The notes: generated by a model from the letters alone, not told the origin. A stretch of DNA of 64,000 nucleotides from Symbioplanes lichenis (GCF_030709675.1 NZ_JAUZQD010000001.1:310001-374000); one strand, 5' to 3'; counted from the stretch's first letter, positions 35,532 through 44,549 are shown. A program made the numbers and translations.

Positions 35532-35567
35532 AGCGGCGGCCGTCCAGGGTGTGTGGCGGCCGCCGCT
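35532..35567. terminator. Bidirectional hairpin between convergent genes
   Basis: AGCGGCGGCCGTCCA and TGGCGGCCGCCGCT pair with one bulge, ten of the pairs being consecutive GC-rich. It lies 15 nt after the protease stop and 37 nt from the lipoprotein stop on the other strand. Confidence 0.65.
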
Positions 35568-35604
35568 CCGCGTTCACGCGCCACCCGGCGGGCGTTGCGG
35601 CCTC

Positions 35605-36297
35605 TCAGCCGACGCGCTTGAGGGTGGTGCCGACGAGCTTCTGCCAGTCGGCGGAGAACTGGGGGTTGGCGCTCGCGTCGGACTTGCCCAGGCGATAGAT
35701 CGCGTACTGGTCGACCAGCACGACGTTGGCGCGGCTCAGGACGGCGACGGCGGTGTCGGCGGTGGCCGGGTGGGCCTTGTCGTACTGGCGGTTGCGGGTG
35801 GTGACGAAGCCGAGCCAGGCGTCCTGCTCGAGGTTGGACGTGGCCACCGCCTCGGTGAAGGCCGGCTCCTCGCGGTCGCCGGTCTTCGCGGGGCGCTGCG
35901 TGCTGGCCGGGCAGGCGTCGGCGACCGCGCGCAGGGTGGCGACGGCGGTCGTGGCGCTCACCTCGTCCTCGTAGACGAGGCCGTACTGGGTGAGGCTCTG
36001 CACACCCTGGGTGCCCTCGTCGGAGAGCGGGCTCGCGACGACCTGGGGGCTGCCCGGGACGCCGGCCGGGGCGGTGTCGGCGCCGCAGATGCTGACCAGC
36101 TGGTTCGGGGCGGCGGACTCCTGCGGGGCGGCCCAGGTGGGGCCGATGTCGGCCGCCTTGAGCAGGGCGTTGCGCACGGTGTCGACGCTGATCGTGGTGT
36201 CGGGCGCCGGCGGGTCGTCGTCCGAGGAGCAGCCCGCGAAGGCGGCTACGGCGACGACGGCGACAGCGCTGCGGATGATCCGACCTGACTCGAGCAC
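35605..36297 (-). CDS. Small lipoprotein of unknown function
   Basis: A 230-aa protein with a lipoprotein signal: IIRSAVAVVAVAAFAGCSSDDD, lipid-modified Cys at about 22. The mature part resembles the soluble ligand-free lipoproteins of actinomycetes (two Cys in ICGADT and ADACPAS probably form a disulphide), but I do not recognise the family. The GTG at 36297 is the only start giving a proper signal peptide; the in-frame upstream extension is antisense to the peroxidase. CATCAT lies 6 nt upstream, a weak leaderless pattern. Confidence 0.75.
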   Translation of the reverse strand: MLESGRIIRSAVAVVAVAAFAGCSSDDDPPAPDTTISVDTVRNALLKAADIGPTWAAPQESAAPNQLVSICGADTAPAGVPGSPQVVASPLSDEGTQGVQSLTQYGLVYEDEVSATTAVATLRAVADACPASTQRPAKTGDREEPAFTEAVATSNLEQDAWLGFVTTRNRQYDKAHPATADTAVAVLSRANVVLVDQYAIYRLGKSDASANPQFSADWQKLVGTTLKRVG

Positions 36298-36382
36298 CCG
36301 GCCATGATGGCAGACCCCGGGCCCGCACCCCCAAAGACCTTCCGAGGGTACGCACCCCGCTACTCGAAGTAGGGCCTGGATG

Positions 36383-36420
36383 CCGGCGGGCCGGAAGCGT
36401 CGTTGCTCCCGGCCCGCCGG
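36383..36420 (-). terminator. Hairpin terminator after the haem peroxidase gene
   Basis: A perfect 12-bp stem CCGGCGGGCCGG / CCGGCCCGCCGG with a 14-nt loop, five bases beyond the minus-strand stop of the peroxidase. Confidence 0.7.
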
Positions 36421-36425
36421 ACGCA

Positions 36426-38114
36426 TCACGCCGGCGTGGGTGCCTCGTCGCCGAGAGGTGCCAGCAGCTCCTTGCGCCCCTCGAAAGCGAGCAGCAGCAG
36501 GTCGACCATCCGGAACGTCTGCTCGTCCGGTCCGAGCGACGGGCGCCAGCCCGGCTCGCGCACGATCGAGACGCGGCTGCCCTCCATCGCCCGGTGGAAG
36601 ACCTCGGCCACGATCCGGCCGCCCACCCCGGTCATCCGGCCGCCGTTGAGCTCGGCCTCGCGGAGCACGTAGAACCACAGCGGCGTACGCTCCGCGAAAG
36701 CGTCCTTCTCCCCGTCGGTGAGCGCGTCGAGGACGGCACCGCGGTCGCCGCCCAGGATCTGCTCGCGGGTCAGCGGCTCGAGCCCGAGGAACTTCGCGAA
36801 CTGCTGGCCGCTCGCGAGGTTGACCATGTTGGCCCGGACGAGGTTGCGGAAGGCCAGGTTGAGCTGGATCGGCGGCGGGTTGGTCCCCACGCCCCCGAAC
36901 GAGCCCTTGGGCAGCGTCGCCAGCGGGTTGACCAGCAGCGTGTCGATCCGCTGGGCGTTGTTGATCCCGGCCGGCGGCGCGAGGTCGGCCCGGCCCGCCT
37001 CCGCGAAGTCGTACATCCGGCGCCAGTCCACCGCCCAGTTGGTGGGCAGCCGCTCGAACAGGCCCGTCTCCGGGTCCGACGGGTCCGGCCCGAACGGATC
37101 GAAGTTGCCCGACGTGCCGCTGAAGGTGAACAGCAGAGCCAGCGTCCCGGCCCGCCCGGCGAAAATGCGGTTCCAGTCGTACGCGGCGCGGACCATGCTG
37201 TGACCCAGCCTGTACGCCGCCACGGAGAACTCGATCGGCATGGTGGGCGTGTCCCCGGCCTTGCTGTGCTGATAGGGCCCGGAGTCGTTGCCGCTGTGGG
37301 GGATCTCGAAGAACTTGCGCCCGGTCGTGAACACGTCCTCCACGATCGCGGGATCCACCAGCCGGGGCAGGAAGTCGGTGCGCAGCATCCACTGGTAGTG
37401 CCGCACCACGAGCCCGCGCGCCCGCCGGAAGAGGATCTGCCCCGGCACGCCCTGGTCGGCGAGCCGGTCGACCACGGCGTTGTGGAAGCGGATGAACGCC
37501 AGGTGCGTCTGCGCCACGACCAGGTTCTCGTCGTTACGGGCGTCGGGGATCAACGCCCGCTGCCGCTCCGCCTTGGTCGAGCCCTGGGTGACGCGCGGAA
37601 GGTCGTACCCGTTGAGGTTGACGTTGGTCCCGGCCCCGTCGATCGCCGCGGTGATCCCGACGCGCAGCTTGAGCTTGTCCGGCGCGTAGAACCGGTCGTC
37701 GTCGGCGTCCTCCGGGCCCCGCCCGTAGAGCGAGTCGAGGTCGAGCGCGGGCGACCGCCCCTGCAGCAGCTCGCTGACCGTCACCCGGTCGCCGAGCGCG
37801 GTCGCCGTGTTGTCGAGCGTCAGGTCGTGGTCGACGAACTGCCCGAGATAGGTGAACCCGGCCGGCACCGGCGGATCCGCCACGGGCTGCACCGGCGGCG
37901 TCCCGGTCGGCGCCGCGGTCATCGCCGTCGCGACCTTCTCCAGCAGCCCCGGATCGACCGCCTCGCCCTTCGGCCCGAGCCGGGAGAACCGGAACTTGCG
38001 CAGCGACGCCTCCGTCGACGGGCGCTCGCAGATCCCGGTCTTGCCGTCCGTGGTCAGAATCCCCTCGCCGACCACGTAGTAGTTCTCGCGCTTGTGCCGC
38101 TTCAAGGTGCGCAC
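36426..38114 (-). CDS. Animal-type haem peroxidase (peroxidase-cyclooxygenase superfamily)
   Basis: A 562-aa protein. The distal site has GQFVDHDLT (His96 and the DHD motif), catalytic Arg193 lies in ARNDEN with Glu196, and the proximal His305 is in YRLGHSMVRAAYDWNR. The C-terminal region has NMVNLASGQQFAKFLGL, usual for bacterial members. These enzymes use H2O2 to oxidise halides or organic substrates. No signal peptide is visible, unlike many relatives, so export is unclear. The start is GTG 38114 with GGGAAG immediately adjacent; TTG 38105 has better spacing to the same element and is a real alternative. It is a single gene with its own terminator. Confidence 0.9.
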   Translation of the reverse strand: MRTLKRHKRENYYVVGEGILTTDGKTGICERPSTEASLRKFRFSRLGPKGEAVDPGLLEKVATAMTAAPTGTPPVQPVADPPVPAGFTYLGQFVDHDLTLDNTATALGDRVTVSELLQGRSPALDLDSLYGRGPEDADDDRFYAPDKLKLRVGITAAIDGAGTNVNLNGYDLPRVTQGSTKAERQRALIPDARNDENLVVAQTHLAFIRFHNAVVDRLADQGVPGQILFRRARGLVVRHYQWMLRTDFLPRLVDPAIVEDVFTTGRKFFEIPHSGNDSGPYQHSKAGDTPTMPIEFSVAAYRLGHSMVRAAYDWNRIFAGRAGTLALLFTFSGTSGNFDPFGPDPSDPETGLFERLPTNWAVDWRRMYDFAEAGRADLAPPAGINNAQRIDTLLVNPLATLPKGSFGGVGTNPPPIQLNLAFRNLVRANMVNLASGQQFAKFLGLEPLTREQILGGDRGAVLDALTDGEKDAFAERTPLWFYVLREAELNGGRMTGVGGRIVAEVFHRAMEGSRVSIVREPGWRPSLGPDEQTFRMVDLLLLAFEGRKELLAPLGDEAPTPA

Positions 38115-38263
38115 CTTCCCGCCGTGAATTGACGCCGCCCGCCCGGCGCCGCGGGCGGGCGGCTGGACGCGTCCCCCTCGGTCGCGTCCACACAGGAAGA
38201 GCGCCCGCCCCGCCGCCGAGATACGGCACCCCTTGTCGGCAAGCCGACCGTAGAGTGGTCCCG

Positions 38264-39082
38264 GTGATCCGCGATCTCGTGGCGCCCTTTGCCGAGCTGG
38301 ACGCCGATCTTCCCGGCGACAGCCTCGTGGCGCAGTGGCACGAGAGAGTGGTCACGCCCCACGCCGCCGTGTTCCGCGCGGTGGAAGCGTGGATCGACCC
38401 GGCCCGCGCCGCGGACGCCCTGCCCGGGCTGGTGAGCCGGCGCGCGGAGCTGCTCGGCCGGACGCCGCGCGCCCACGCCGCGGTGATCGAGGCGCAGGCG
38501 CTGCTGCGCCGGATCCTGCCCGGCGCCGGCCCGGTCGATGCGGTGATCCTCGCCGGGCTCGGCCAGGCGAACGGCTGGGCGACGTCCGTCGACGGCGAGC
38601 CGACTCTCTTCCTGGCGGTCGAGCGGTTGCCCGAGCCCGGGTTCGACGTCCTGCTGGCGTTGCACGAGCTGGTGCACGCGGAGCACCTGCGGCGGGCCGC
38701 CCGCGACTGGCCGCACGATCGGGTCGACGCCGACCTCTTCCGGGAGGGGCTGGCGGTCCACGTCACCGCGCAGCTCCTGCCCGGCATCGACGCCGCCGGG
38801 CAGCTGTGGTTCGCCCCGGGATTCGATGAGTGGGTCGCCCGCTGCGAGCGGCAGGAGCCGGCCCTGCGGCGGCAAGCGGCGGCCGATCTGGCCCGGGACG
38901 ATGCCTCCTCCCGGTGGTTCACCGGCGGGCCGGACGGTGACGGCGATCTTCCGGGCAGGTGTGGCTACTGGCTCGGCCGGCACCTGGTCCGCGAGCTGAC
39001 GGCGGACGTGTCTCTGGAGACGGCCATGAACTGGTCGCTGGCCGACGTGTCACGGAAGCTGCGGCGTCTCCTCGAGGGTTGA
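38264..39082 (+). CDS. HExxH zinc-metalloprotease-like protein
   Basis: A 272-aa cytosolic protein with HELVH at residues 134-138 and a candidate third zinc ligand Glu161 (FREGLAVHV) about 23 residues on, which is the gluzincin arrangement. It resembles DUF2268-type putative zinc proteases, but the assignment is by motif only. The start GTG 38264 gives the first segment with real codon bias and has TAGAGT (38251-38256) 7 nt upstream with no ribosome site (leaderless). The longer frame from 38129 is spacer. Its substrate is unknown. Confidence 0.75.
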   Translation: MIRDLVAPFAELDADLPGDSLVAQWHERVVTPHAAVFRAVEAWIDPARAADALPGLVSRRAELLGRTPRAHAAVIEAQALLRRILPGAGPVDAVILAGLGQANGWATSVDGEPTLFLAVERLPEPGFDVLLALHELVHAEHLRRAARDWPHDRVDADLFREGLAVHVTAQLLPGIDAAGQLWFAPGFDEWVARCERQEPALRRQAAADLARDDASSRWFTGGPDGDGDLPGRCGYWLGRHLVRELTADVSLETAMNWSLADVSRKLRRLLEG

Positions 39083-39133
39083 CTCCCGGTCCGGTCGCGA
39101 CAGTCCAAGCTGTGATTCAGGTCATCGTTGAGG

Positions 39134-39152
39134 TTGACCCGAGGGCAGGGTC
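39134..39152 (+). promoter_or_regulatory. Possible MerR-type operator upstream of the serine hydrolase
   Basis: TTGACCC, a 7-nt centre, then GGGTC form a GACCC/GGGTC dyad overlapping a TTGACC -35-like hexamer, the layout of MerR-family operators. The MerR gene lies downstream of the hydrolase in the same direction. A convincing -10 at 19 bp is not visible, so this is tentative. Confidence 0.3.
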
Positions 39153-39198
39153 GAAGGTTGTCGTAGCCCGACGGCACCGACCTCTGGGAGCAACCACG

Positions 39199-40326
39199 AT
39201 GATCAGGATCCTTTCCGACCAGGACAGCAGTAGCATGCGGACCGCCGCGTACGGCGCGGCGATCCAGGACATCGTCGACTCCGGATTCCTTGGGGTGTCG
39301 CTACGCGTGAACGACGAGCGAGGCGAGTGGGTCGGCAGCGCCGGAGCAGCCGAGTGGGGCGGGACCGAGAAGCCACCGGCGAACGGGCATCACCGGATCG
39401 GCAGCACCACCAAGACGTTCACTGCGGCACTCGTGCTGCGGCTGGTGGCCGAGGGCAGGTTCGGGCTGGACGACCCGGTCGCCACGTACCTGCCCGAGCC
39501 CGCGCTGGACGAACGGATCACGGTACGGATGCTGTTGCAGCACACCAGCGGGGTGTTCAACTTCACCGGCGAGGTCGACGAGGACGGCACGTTCACGCCG
39601 GGGGTCACCATCCCCTACGGCCCGGCGGGCGGAGACTGGCTGGACAACCGGTTCACGGTCCACCGGCCGCAGGACCTGGTGGACCTGGCACTGGCCAAGC
39701 CGGCGCGGTTCGAGCCGGGAACGGGCTGGAGCTACTCCAACACCAACTACGTCCTGGCCCGGCTGCTGATCGAAGCGGTCACCGGCCGCCCCTTCCCCGA
39801 AGAGATGCACCGGCTGATCCTCGGGCCCCTCGCGCTCTCCGGCACCGTGGTGCCGGACGCCTCGCCGGAGCTTCCGGAGCCGTACGCGCACGCCTACTAC
39901 CGCCACGGTGACATGACCGTCGACGTCACCCGTCAGAACCCCTCCTGGCTCTCCACCGGCGGCGACATGATTTCGACCACCCAGGACCTGCACACGTTCA
40001 TCTCGGCGCTCCTGGGTGGCAGGCTCCTCCCCGCGCCGCTGCTGGCCGAGATGTGCACGCCCCATCCGACCGGCATACCGGCCATGGACTACGGCCTGGG
40101 CGTATTCGTGGTCACCACCGATGGTGGCGGCACCGTCATCTCCCACAACGGCGCCGCCATCGGACACGCGGCGCTGATGGGCAGCACTCCGGACGGCAGC
40201 AAGACCCTGACCGCCGTGCTCAACTGTGTCGACGACGCCGCCCTGTCCATCGGACCGGCGTTCCAGGACGCCCAGCGTCGTCTGCTCAGCGTGGTCTTCG
40301 ACGACCGGCAGGCCGCGCACCTGTGA
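39199..40326 (+). CDS. Serine hydrolase of the class C beta-lactamase / D-alanyl carboxypeptidase family
   Basis: A 375-aa protein. The SxxK motif is S69-T-T-K72 (HRIGSTTKTF), the YxN motif is Y179-S-N181 (WSYSNTNY), and the third motif is HNG in VISHNGAAIGH. No signal peptide is present, so it is probably a cytosolic esterase or peptidase rather than a secreted beta-lactamase. ATG 39199 follows GGGAG at 8 nt. A MerR-family regulator starts 63 nt downstream on the same strand, suggesting an inducible unit. Confidence 0.87.
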   Translation: MIRILSDQDSSSMRTAAYGAAIQDIVDSGFLGVSLRVNDERGEWVGSAGAAEWGGTEKPPANGHHRIGSTTKTFTAALVLRLVAEGRFGLDDPVATYLPEPALDERITVRMLLQHTSGVFNFTGEVDEDGTFTPGVTIPYGPAGGDWLDNRFTVHRPQDLVDLALAKPARFEPGTGWSYSNTNYVLARLLIEAVTGRPFPEEMHRLILGPLALSGTVVPDASPELPEPYAHAYYRHGDMTVDVTRQNPSWLSTGGDMISTTQDLHTFISALLGGRLLPAPLLAEMCTPHPTGIPAMDYGLGVFVVTTDGGGTVISHNGAAIGHAALMGSTPDGSKTLTAVLNCVDDAALSIGPAFQDAQRRLLSVVFDDRQAAHL

Positions 40327-40389
40327 CTCGTATGCGGACCGTGGCCACGTCGAGATCGATGAGCCCGATGGGGGAAGGCAGGCCGAGGG

Positions 40390-41175
40390 ATGACCAACGG
40401 AGTCACGATCGGGCAAGCGGCGGCGTTCGTCGGCGTCACGATCAAGACGGTGCGGCACTACCACAAGCTTGGCCTGGTCGACGAGCCAGAGCGCGACGGC
40501 TCCGGCTACCGGCGGTACGGCTCGGCCGAGTTGCTGCGGTTGGTGCGGGTCCGGACCTTGGCCGAAGCCGGGGTGCCGCTGGCCGGGATCGCGCCCATGC
40601 TCGACGCCGACGCCACGCGGTTCACCGTCGCCCTCGCCGACGTCGAGCGGCAGCTCACGTCACGGATCGAGGAGCTGACCGCGCGGCGTGACATGCTGCA
40701 CCGCCTCGCCGACGGCGACCGGGCACTGCTGCCCGAGCGTGCGGTGGCATTGCTGGCGCGGATGCCCGGCCTCGGCTTCACCGCTGACGAGGTCGCCGCC
40801 ACCAGGGACGGCTGGGTGCTGGCCCAGGCTCTGGCCCCGGAGGGCTTCGACGATTACCTCACCAACTTCGCGCGGGCTCTGCACGACACCCGGCTCGTCG
40901 CCCTGGCCAGGCGCGCGGCCGTTGCCGCGACCTGGGAACCGGACGACCCCCGGATCCCCGCGTTCGCCTCCGCCGTGGCCGATCACTACCTCGCCGACCC
41001 CGCACTGCTGAACACCGTGACGGGCCTGCAAGCCCGCAGCGAGGCCGCGACCCGATACATGCTGATCGCCCAGCACGGCGAAGAGCCGACGCCCACCGCG
41101 GAACGGCTTGTTGCGCTGTTCGAGACCAAGTTGCGCGAGGCCGGCATTCCCGTTCCCGGACCACGCTCCCGCTGA
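40390..41175 (+). CDS. MerR-family transcriptional regulator
   Basis: A 261-aa regulator. The N-terminal winged HTH is VTIGQAAAFVGVTIKTVRHYHKLGL with SGYRRYGSAELLRL, followed by a coiled-coil (about 75-105). The C-terminal roughly 140 residues form a helical effector domain of the TipAS-like/albicidin-binding kind found in drug-responsive MerR proteins. There is no metal-binding Cys pair, so a small organic ligand is more likely. It is in the same direction as the serine hydrolase and probably controls that gene. Confidence 0.88.
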   Translation: MTNGVTIGQAAAFVGVTIKTVRHYHKLGLVDEPERDGSGYRRYGSAELLRLVRVRTLAEAGVPLAGIAPMLDADATRFTVALADVERQLTSRIEELTARRDMLHRLADGDRALLPERAVALLARMPGLGFTADEVAATRDGWVLAQALAPEGFDDYLTNFARALHDTRLVALARRAAVAATWEPDDPRIPAFASAVADHYLADPALLNTVTGLQARSEAATRYMLIAQHGEEPTPTAERLVALFETKLREAGIPVPGPRSR

Positions 41176-41209
41176 CCCCACCGGCTCGATGCCTGCCTGG
41201 ACACAGGGC

Positions 41210-41741
41210 TCAGGTGTTCGCCGGGAGATACGTCATGCCGTCGGCGCCGGGCTCGAGGACGGCGGCCCAGCGGCGGTCGCCGGCGATGTCGTGGTCCTCG
41301 TCGACCTCGAAGCCGATGAGGGCGCGCTGCCACGGGACCTCGGCGTGCAGCGCGAGCGCGATGTCGGCCAGCCAGCGGTCCAGCGGCGCGCCAGGCCAGC
41401 GACTCGGCGCCGCTGCGGGCGTCGAAGGGGAAGCCGCCGATGCGCCGGTCGGTGCGGGCCAGCGCCCCGAGCGGCAGGTAGAGCAGCAGCGTGTCCACGT
41501 CCTCCCAGCGCGAGGCGTAGCTGCCGCAGACGACGCGGGCGCCGGTGGGCAGGGTCAGTGTGCCGCGCAGGTGATCGCCCAGGACGACGCGGGGCTCGGG
41601 GCCCTGGACCGCCGCGGCGCGCCACAGGTGACGCACCGCACGGTCGAGCCGGGCGTCGTCGGCGGCGCCGAGAGTCAGGGACAGCTCGTAGAAGCCGCCC
41701 GACCAGTTCGCGGCGTCGCTCGCGTCGTCCGGGGCAGCCAT
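41210..41741 (-). pseudogene. Frameshifted gene of unknown function downstream of carbonic anhydrase
   Basis: From ATG 41741 the frame reads well (NWSGGFYELSLTLG, WEDVDTLLLYLPLGAL, RIGGFPFDARSGAESLAWR) until about 41390, where the sense moves to another frame (PLDRWLADIALALHAEVPW, ALIGFEVDEDHDIAGDRRW, GMTYLPANT, stop at 41210-41212). Removing one base near 41385-41395 restores a 176-aa protein; total length 532 nt is one more than a multiple of three. It begins 2 nt after the carbonic anhydrase stop. I do not recognise the family. It may be a true pseudogene or a sequencing insertion in a GC run; the intact codon bias on both sides argues for a recent event or error. Confidence 0.75.
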
Positions 41742-41743
41742 GG

Positions 41744-42427
41744 TCAGACCAGTGTGACGGCTCCGGTGTCGAGGTCGTAGCGCGCCCCCACGACGCGCAG
41801 GGTGCCCGCGCGGACGTGCGCGGCGATCGGCTCGCTGCGGCGCAGGAGGGCGCTCACCTGGGCCCGGACGTTGGCGCGGACGGCGTTGTCGACGACGTCG
41901 CCCGGGTGGTCCAGGATCGGCTCGACGACGGGGCGCAGGGCGTCGACGATCGTGCCGATGTGGCCGGGGGCGGTGGCGCCGGTCTCGATGGCGTCGATGG
42001 TGGCGTTGATCGCGCCGCAGCGTTCGTGGCCGAGGACGACGATCAGCGGGGTGCCGAACTCCTCGACGGCGAACTCGGTGCTGCCCAAAAGCAGGTCGTC
42101 GACGATGTTGCCGGCGACGCGGTTGTCGAAGATGTCGCCGAGGCCCTGGTCGAAGAGGACCTCGGGCGACACCCGGGAGTCGGCGCAGCCGACGGTGATC
42201 GCGAACGGGTGCTGGCCGGCGGCGAGCTCGTGCAGGTCGGCGAGGGTCTGGTGGGGGTGCCGGGCGTGGCCGGTGAGGAAGCGCTGGTTGCCCGCGAGCA
42301 GCCGGGCGAGCGCCGCGCCGGGAGTGACCGGTGCCGGATCGGCCGCCGGCGCGGGGGACGCGCCGACGAGCAGACCGGCACCGGCGACACCACCGGCGAG
42401 CAGCAGCGAACGACGGGAGTGAAGCAC
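41744..42427 (-). CDS. Beta-carbonic anhydrase with Tat-type signal
   Basis: A 227-aa zinc enzyme interconverting CO2 and bicarbonate. The zinc ligands are Cys81 (CADSRV), His134 and Cys137 (GHERCG), and the Asp83/Arg85 dyad is intact. The N-terminus has SRRSLLL followed by a hydrophobic stretch and ASPAPAA, a twin-arginine signal, so the enzyme acts outside the membrane. The start is GTG 42427, six bases after GAGGAG (42439-42434); this ribosome site overlaps the MmpL stop, implying coupling. The second operon gene sits between an MmpL transporter and a frameshifted gene. Confidence 0.92.
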   Translation of the reverse strand: MLHSRRSLLLAGGVAGAGLLVGASPAPAADPAPVTPGAALARLLAGNQRFLTGHARHPHQTLADLHELAAGQHPFAITVGCADSRVSPEVLFDQGLGDIFDNRVAGNIVDDLLLGSTEFAVEEFGTPLIVVLGHERCGAINATIDAIETGATAPGHIGTIVDALRPVVEPILDHPGDVVDNAVRANVRAQVSALLRRSEPIAAHVRAGTLRVVGARYDLDTGAVTLV

Positions 42428-42437
42428 GACGGTCTCC

Positions 42438-44549
42438 TCAGGAGGGAGGGATGATCGTCGATTCAATCAAACGGTCGCGGTCCGCCGGGGCCGGGGAGAC
42501 CGGCGCCGGGGAGTCCGGGTGGCGGGCGAGCCTGCTGGGCCACCAGATCACCCGGCCGATGTCCAGGGTCAGGGCGGTGACCAGCACCGAGCGGACGATC
42601 AAGGTGTCGAGCAGCACGCCGAAGGCGACCGCGAAGCCGATCTCCGCGAAGGCCACCAGGGGCAGGCTGCCCAGCGCCGCGAACGTGCCGGCGAGGACGA
42701 TGCCCGCGGACGTGATGACGCCGCCGGTGGCCCCGAGGCCGATGAGGGCGCCGCGGCGGGTGCCGTGCTGCTGGGCCTCCTCCCGTACGCGGGTCATCAG
42801 GAAGATGTTGTAGTCGATGCCCAGGGCGACCAGGAACACGAACACGTAGAGCGGGAACGACGTGTCCTCGCCCGAGAAGCCGAACACGTGCCGGAACACC
42901 AGGGCGCTCACGCCCAGCGCGGCCGCGAAGGACAGCACGACCGTGGCGATCAGCAGCAGCGGCGCGACGACCGCGCGCAGGAGCAGGCCGAGGATCACCA
43001 GGACCACGAGGAGTACGAGCGGGATGATGAGCCGGTTGTCGTGCGAGTTGGCGTTGTTGATGTCGAGCACCATCGCCGTCATGCCGCCCACTTGCGCGTC
43101 GCCGATCGGGTGCACGGCGTCGCGGACGCGCTCGACGGTGGCCATCGCCTCGTCGCTGTCCGGGGCGGAGGCGAGCACCGCCTCGTACATGACGAGGTCG
43201 CCGTTGGTCACGGGTGGCCCGACCTCGCTGACGCCGGGTGTGGCCGCGACCGCCGCGCGGATCTGCGCGCTCTGACCGCTCGCGCCGATGACGACCAGCG
43301 GCTGCCCCTGACCGGCCGGGAAGTGCCGGGCCAGCGCCTCCTCGCCGGTGACCGACGACGGCGTGTTGACGAACTGCTCGGCCTGCGGCAGCCCGTCCGC
43401 CTTGAGCTGGAACAACCCCAGGGACATGGCGCCGAGCGCGAGGGCGGTGGCGATCCACACGGTACGGGGCCGGCGCGCGATCCGCGTGCCCAGGCGCGCC
43501 CAGAAGCCGGTCGCCGTCGGTTCCGGGGTGCCCTCGCGCGGCCGGATCGGCCAGAAGATCCAGCGGCCGAAGATGACGAGCAGCGCCGGGAGCAGCGTGA
43601 TCATCGCGAGCAGCCCGACGACGATGCCGAGCGCGGCGACCGGCCCGAGCCCGCTGGTCGAGTTGACCTCGGCCAGGATCAGGCACGACATGCCGATGGC
43701 GACGGTGGCGGCGCTGGCGATGACGGCGGGACCGGCCCGGTGCAGGGCGAGGGCCATCGCCTCGTGCCGGTCGTGGTGCCGCCGCAGTTCCTCGCGATAG
43801 CGCGCCACGAGCAGCAGCGCGTAGTCGGTCCCGGCGCCGAAGACGAGCACGGTCAGGATGCCGGCGCTCTGCGCGTTGACGACCAGGCCCGCGTACTCGG
43901 CCAGCAGATAGATCACCGCCTGCGCCGTGATCAGGGCCACGCCGGCGGACACGATGGGGAGGAGCCACAACACCGGACTCCGGTACGTGATCAGCAGGAT
44001 GATCGTCACGATGGCGAGCGTGGTGTAGAGCAGCGTGCCGTCGATGCCCTCGAACGCCTCGGCGCTGTCGGCGGCGGTCGCCACCGGCCCGGCGAGGTGC
44101 ATGTCCAGCCCCGTGCCCGTACCCGCGGCGGTCTTGATGTCGTCGGCGACGTCGGCGAGCTTCTCCCAGCCGTCCTCGTCGAACTTGACCGGCACGATGA
44201 TCTGCAGCGCCTTGCCGTCCTGCGACGGCACGGGCCCGGTCACCTGGCCCTCGACGCCCGGCACCCGCTGCAGCCGCGCGACGGCCTCCTTCGCGGCGGC
44301 CTGGTCCGCGGGCGTGACGGCCGCGTCACTCTCGTAGACGACCACCGCGGGCGCGATGTCGTCCGGCCCGAACCGCGCCTGCAGATCCGCGACCTGCGTC
44401 GCCTCGGCCGCCCCGGGCAGCCACGCCTCGTTGTCGTTGCTCTGGACCCCGGTGAGCTTCCCGGCCAGCGGCCCGGCGATCGCCAGCACCACCACCCACA
44501 ACCCCAGGACGACCCACTTGGTCCACCGTCCACACACCAGCCAAGCCAT
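42438..44549 (-). CDS. MMPL/RND-family membrane transporter
   Basis: A 703-aa transporter. Helix 1 is at 12-30, then a first outer domain (about 30-180), a six-helix bundle (about 180-345) with GAGTDYALLLVARYREELR, a long cytosolic/membrane link, a second outer domain (about 395-500), and a second bundle (510-675) with LGIDYNIFLMTRVREEA. The duplicated layout and the Asp-Tyr pairs in helices 4 and 10 are typical of MmpL proteins that export lipids or drugs by proton motive force. ATG 44549 follows GGGGGAG. It heads an operon with carbonic anhydrase. Substrate unknown. Confidence 0.92.
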   Translation of the reverse strand: MAWLVCGRWTKWVVLGLWVVVLAIAGPLAGKLTGVQSNDNEAWLPGAAEATQVADLQARFGPDDIAPAVVVYESDAAVTPADQAAAKEAVARLQRVPGVEGQVTGPVPSQDGKALQIIVPVKFDEDGWEKLADVADDIKTAAGTGTGLDMHLAGPVATAADSAEAFEGIDGTLLYTTLAIVTIILLITYRSPVLWLLPIVSAGVALITAQAVIYLLAEYAGLVVNAQSAGILTVLVFGAGTDYALLLVARYREELRRHHDRHEAMALALHRAGPAVIASAATVAIGMSCLILAEVNSTSGLGPVAALGIVVGLLAMITLLPALLVIFGRWIFWPIRPREGTPEPTATGFWARLGTRIARRPRTVWIATALALGAMSLGLFQLKADGLPQAEQFVNTPSSVTGEEALARHFPAGQGQPLVVIGASGQSAQIRAAVAATPGVSEVGPPVTNGDLVMYEAVLASAPDSDEAMATVERVRDAVHPIGDAQVGGMTAMVLDINNANSHDNRLIIPLVLLVVLVILGLLLRAVVAPLLLIATVVLSFAAALGVSALVFRHVFGFSGEDTSFPLYVFVFLVALGIDYNIFLMTRVREEAQQHGTRRGALIGLGATGGVITSAGIVLAGTFAALGSLPLVAFAEIGFAVAFGVLLDTLIVRSVLVTALTLDIGRVIWWPSRLARHPDSPAPVSPAPADRDRLIESTIIPPS

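Noticed and set aside
33332-35698. 788-codon plus-strand frame overlapping the papain-like protease
   Set aside because: Protease frame has the intact catalytic set and signal peptide; this frame is Arg/His/Gly/Pro-rich shadow.
40986-41741. 251-codon minus-strand frame as an intact gene
   Set aside because: Only its first ~120 codons have protein-like sense; the rest is shadow after a frameshift, and it would overlap the MerR gene.
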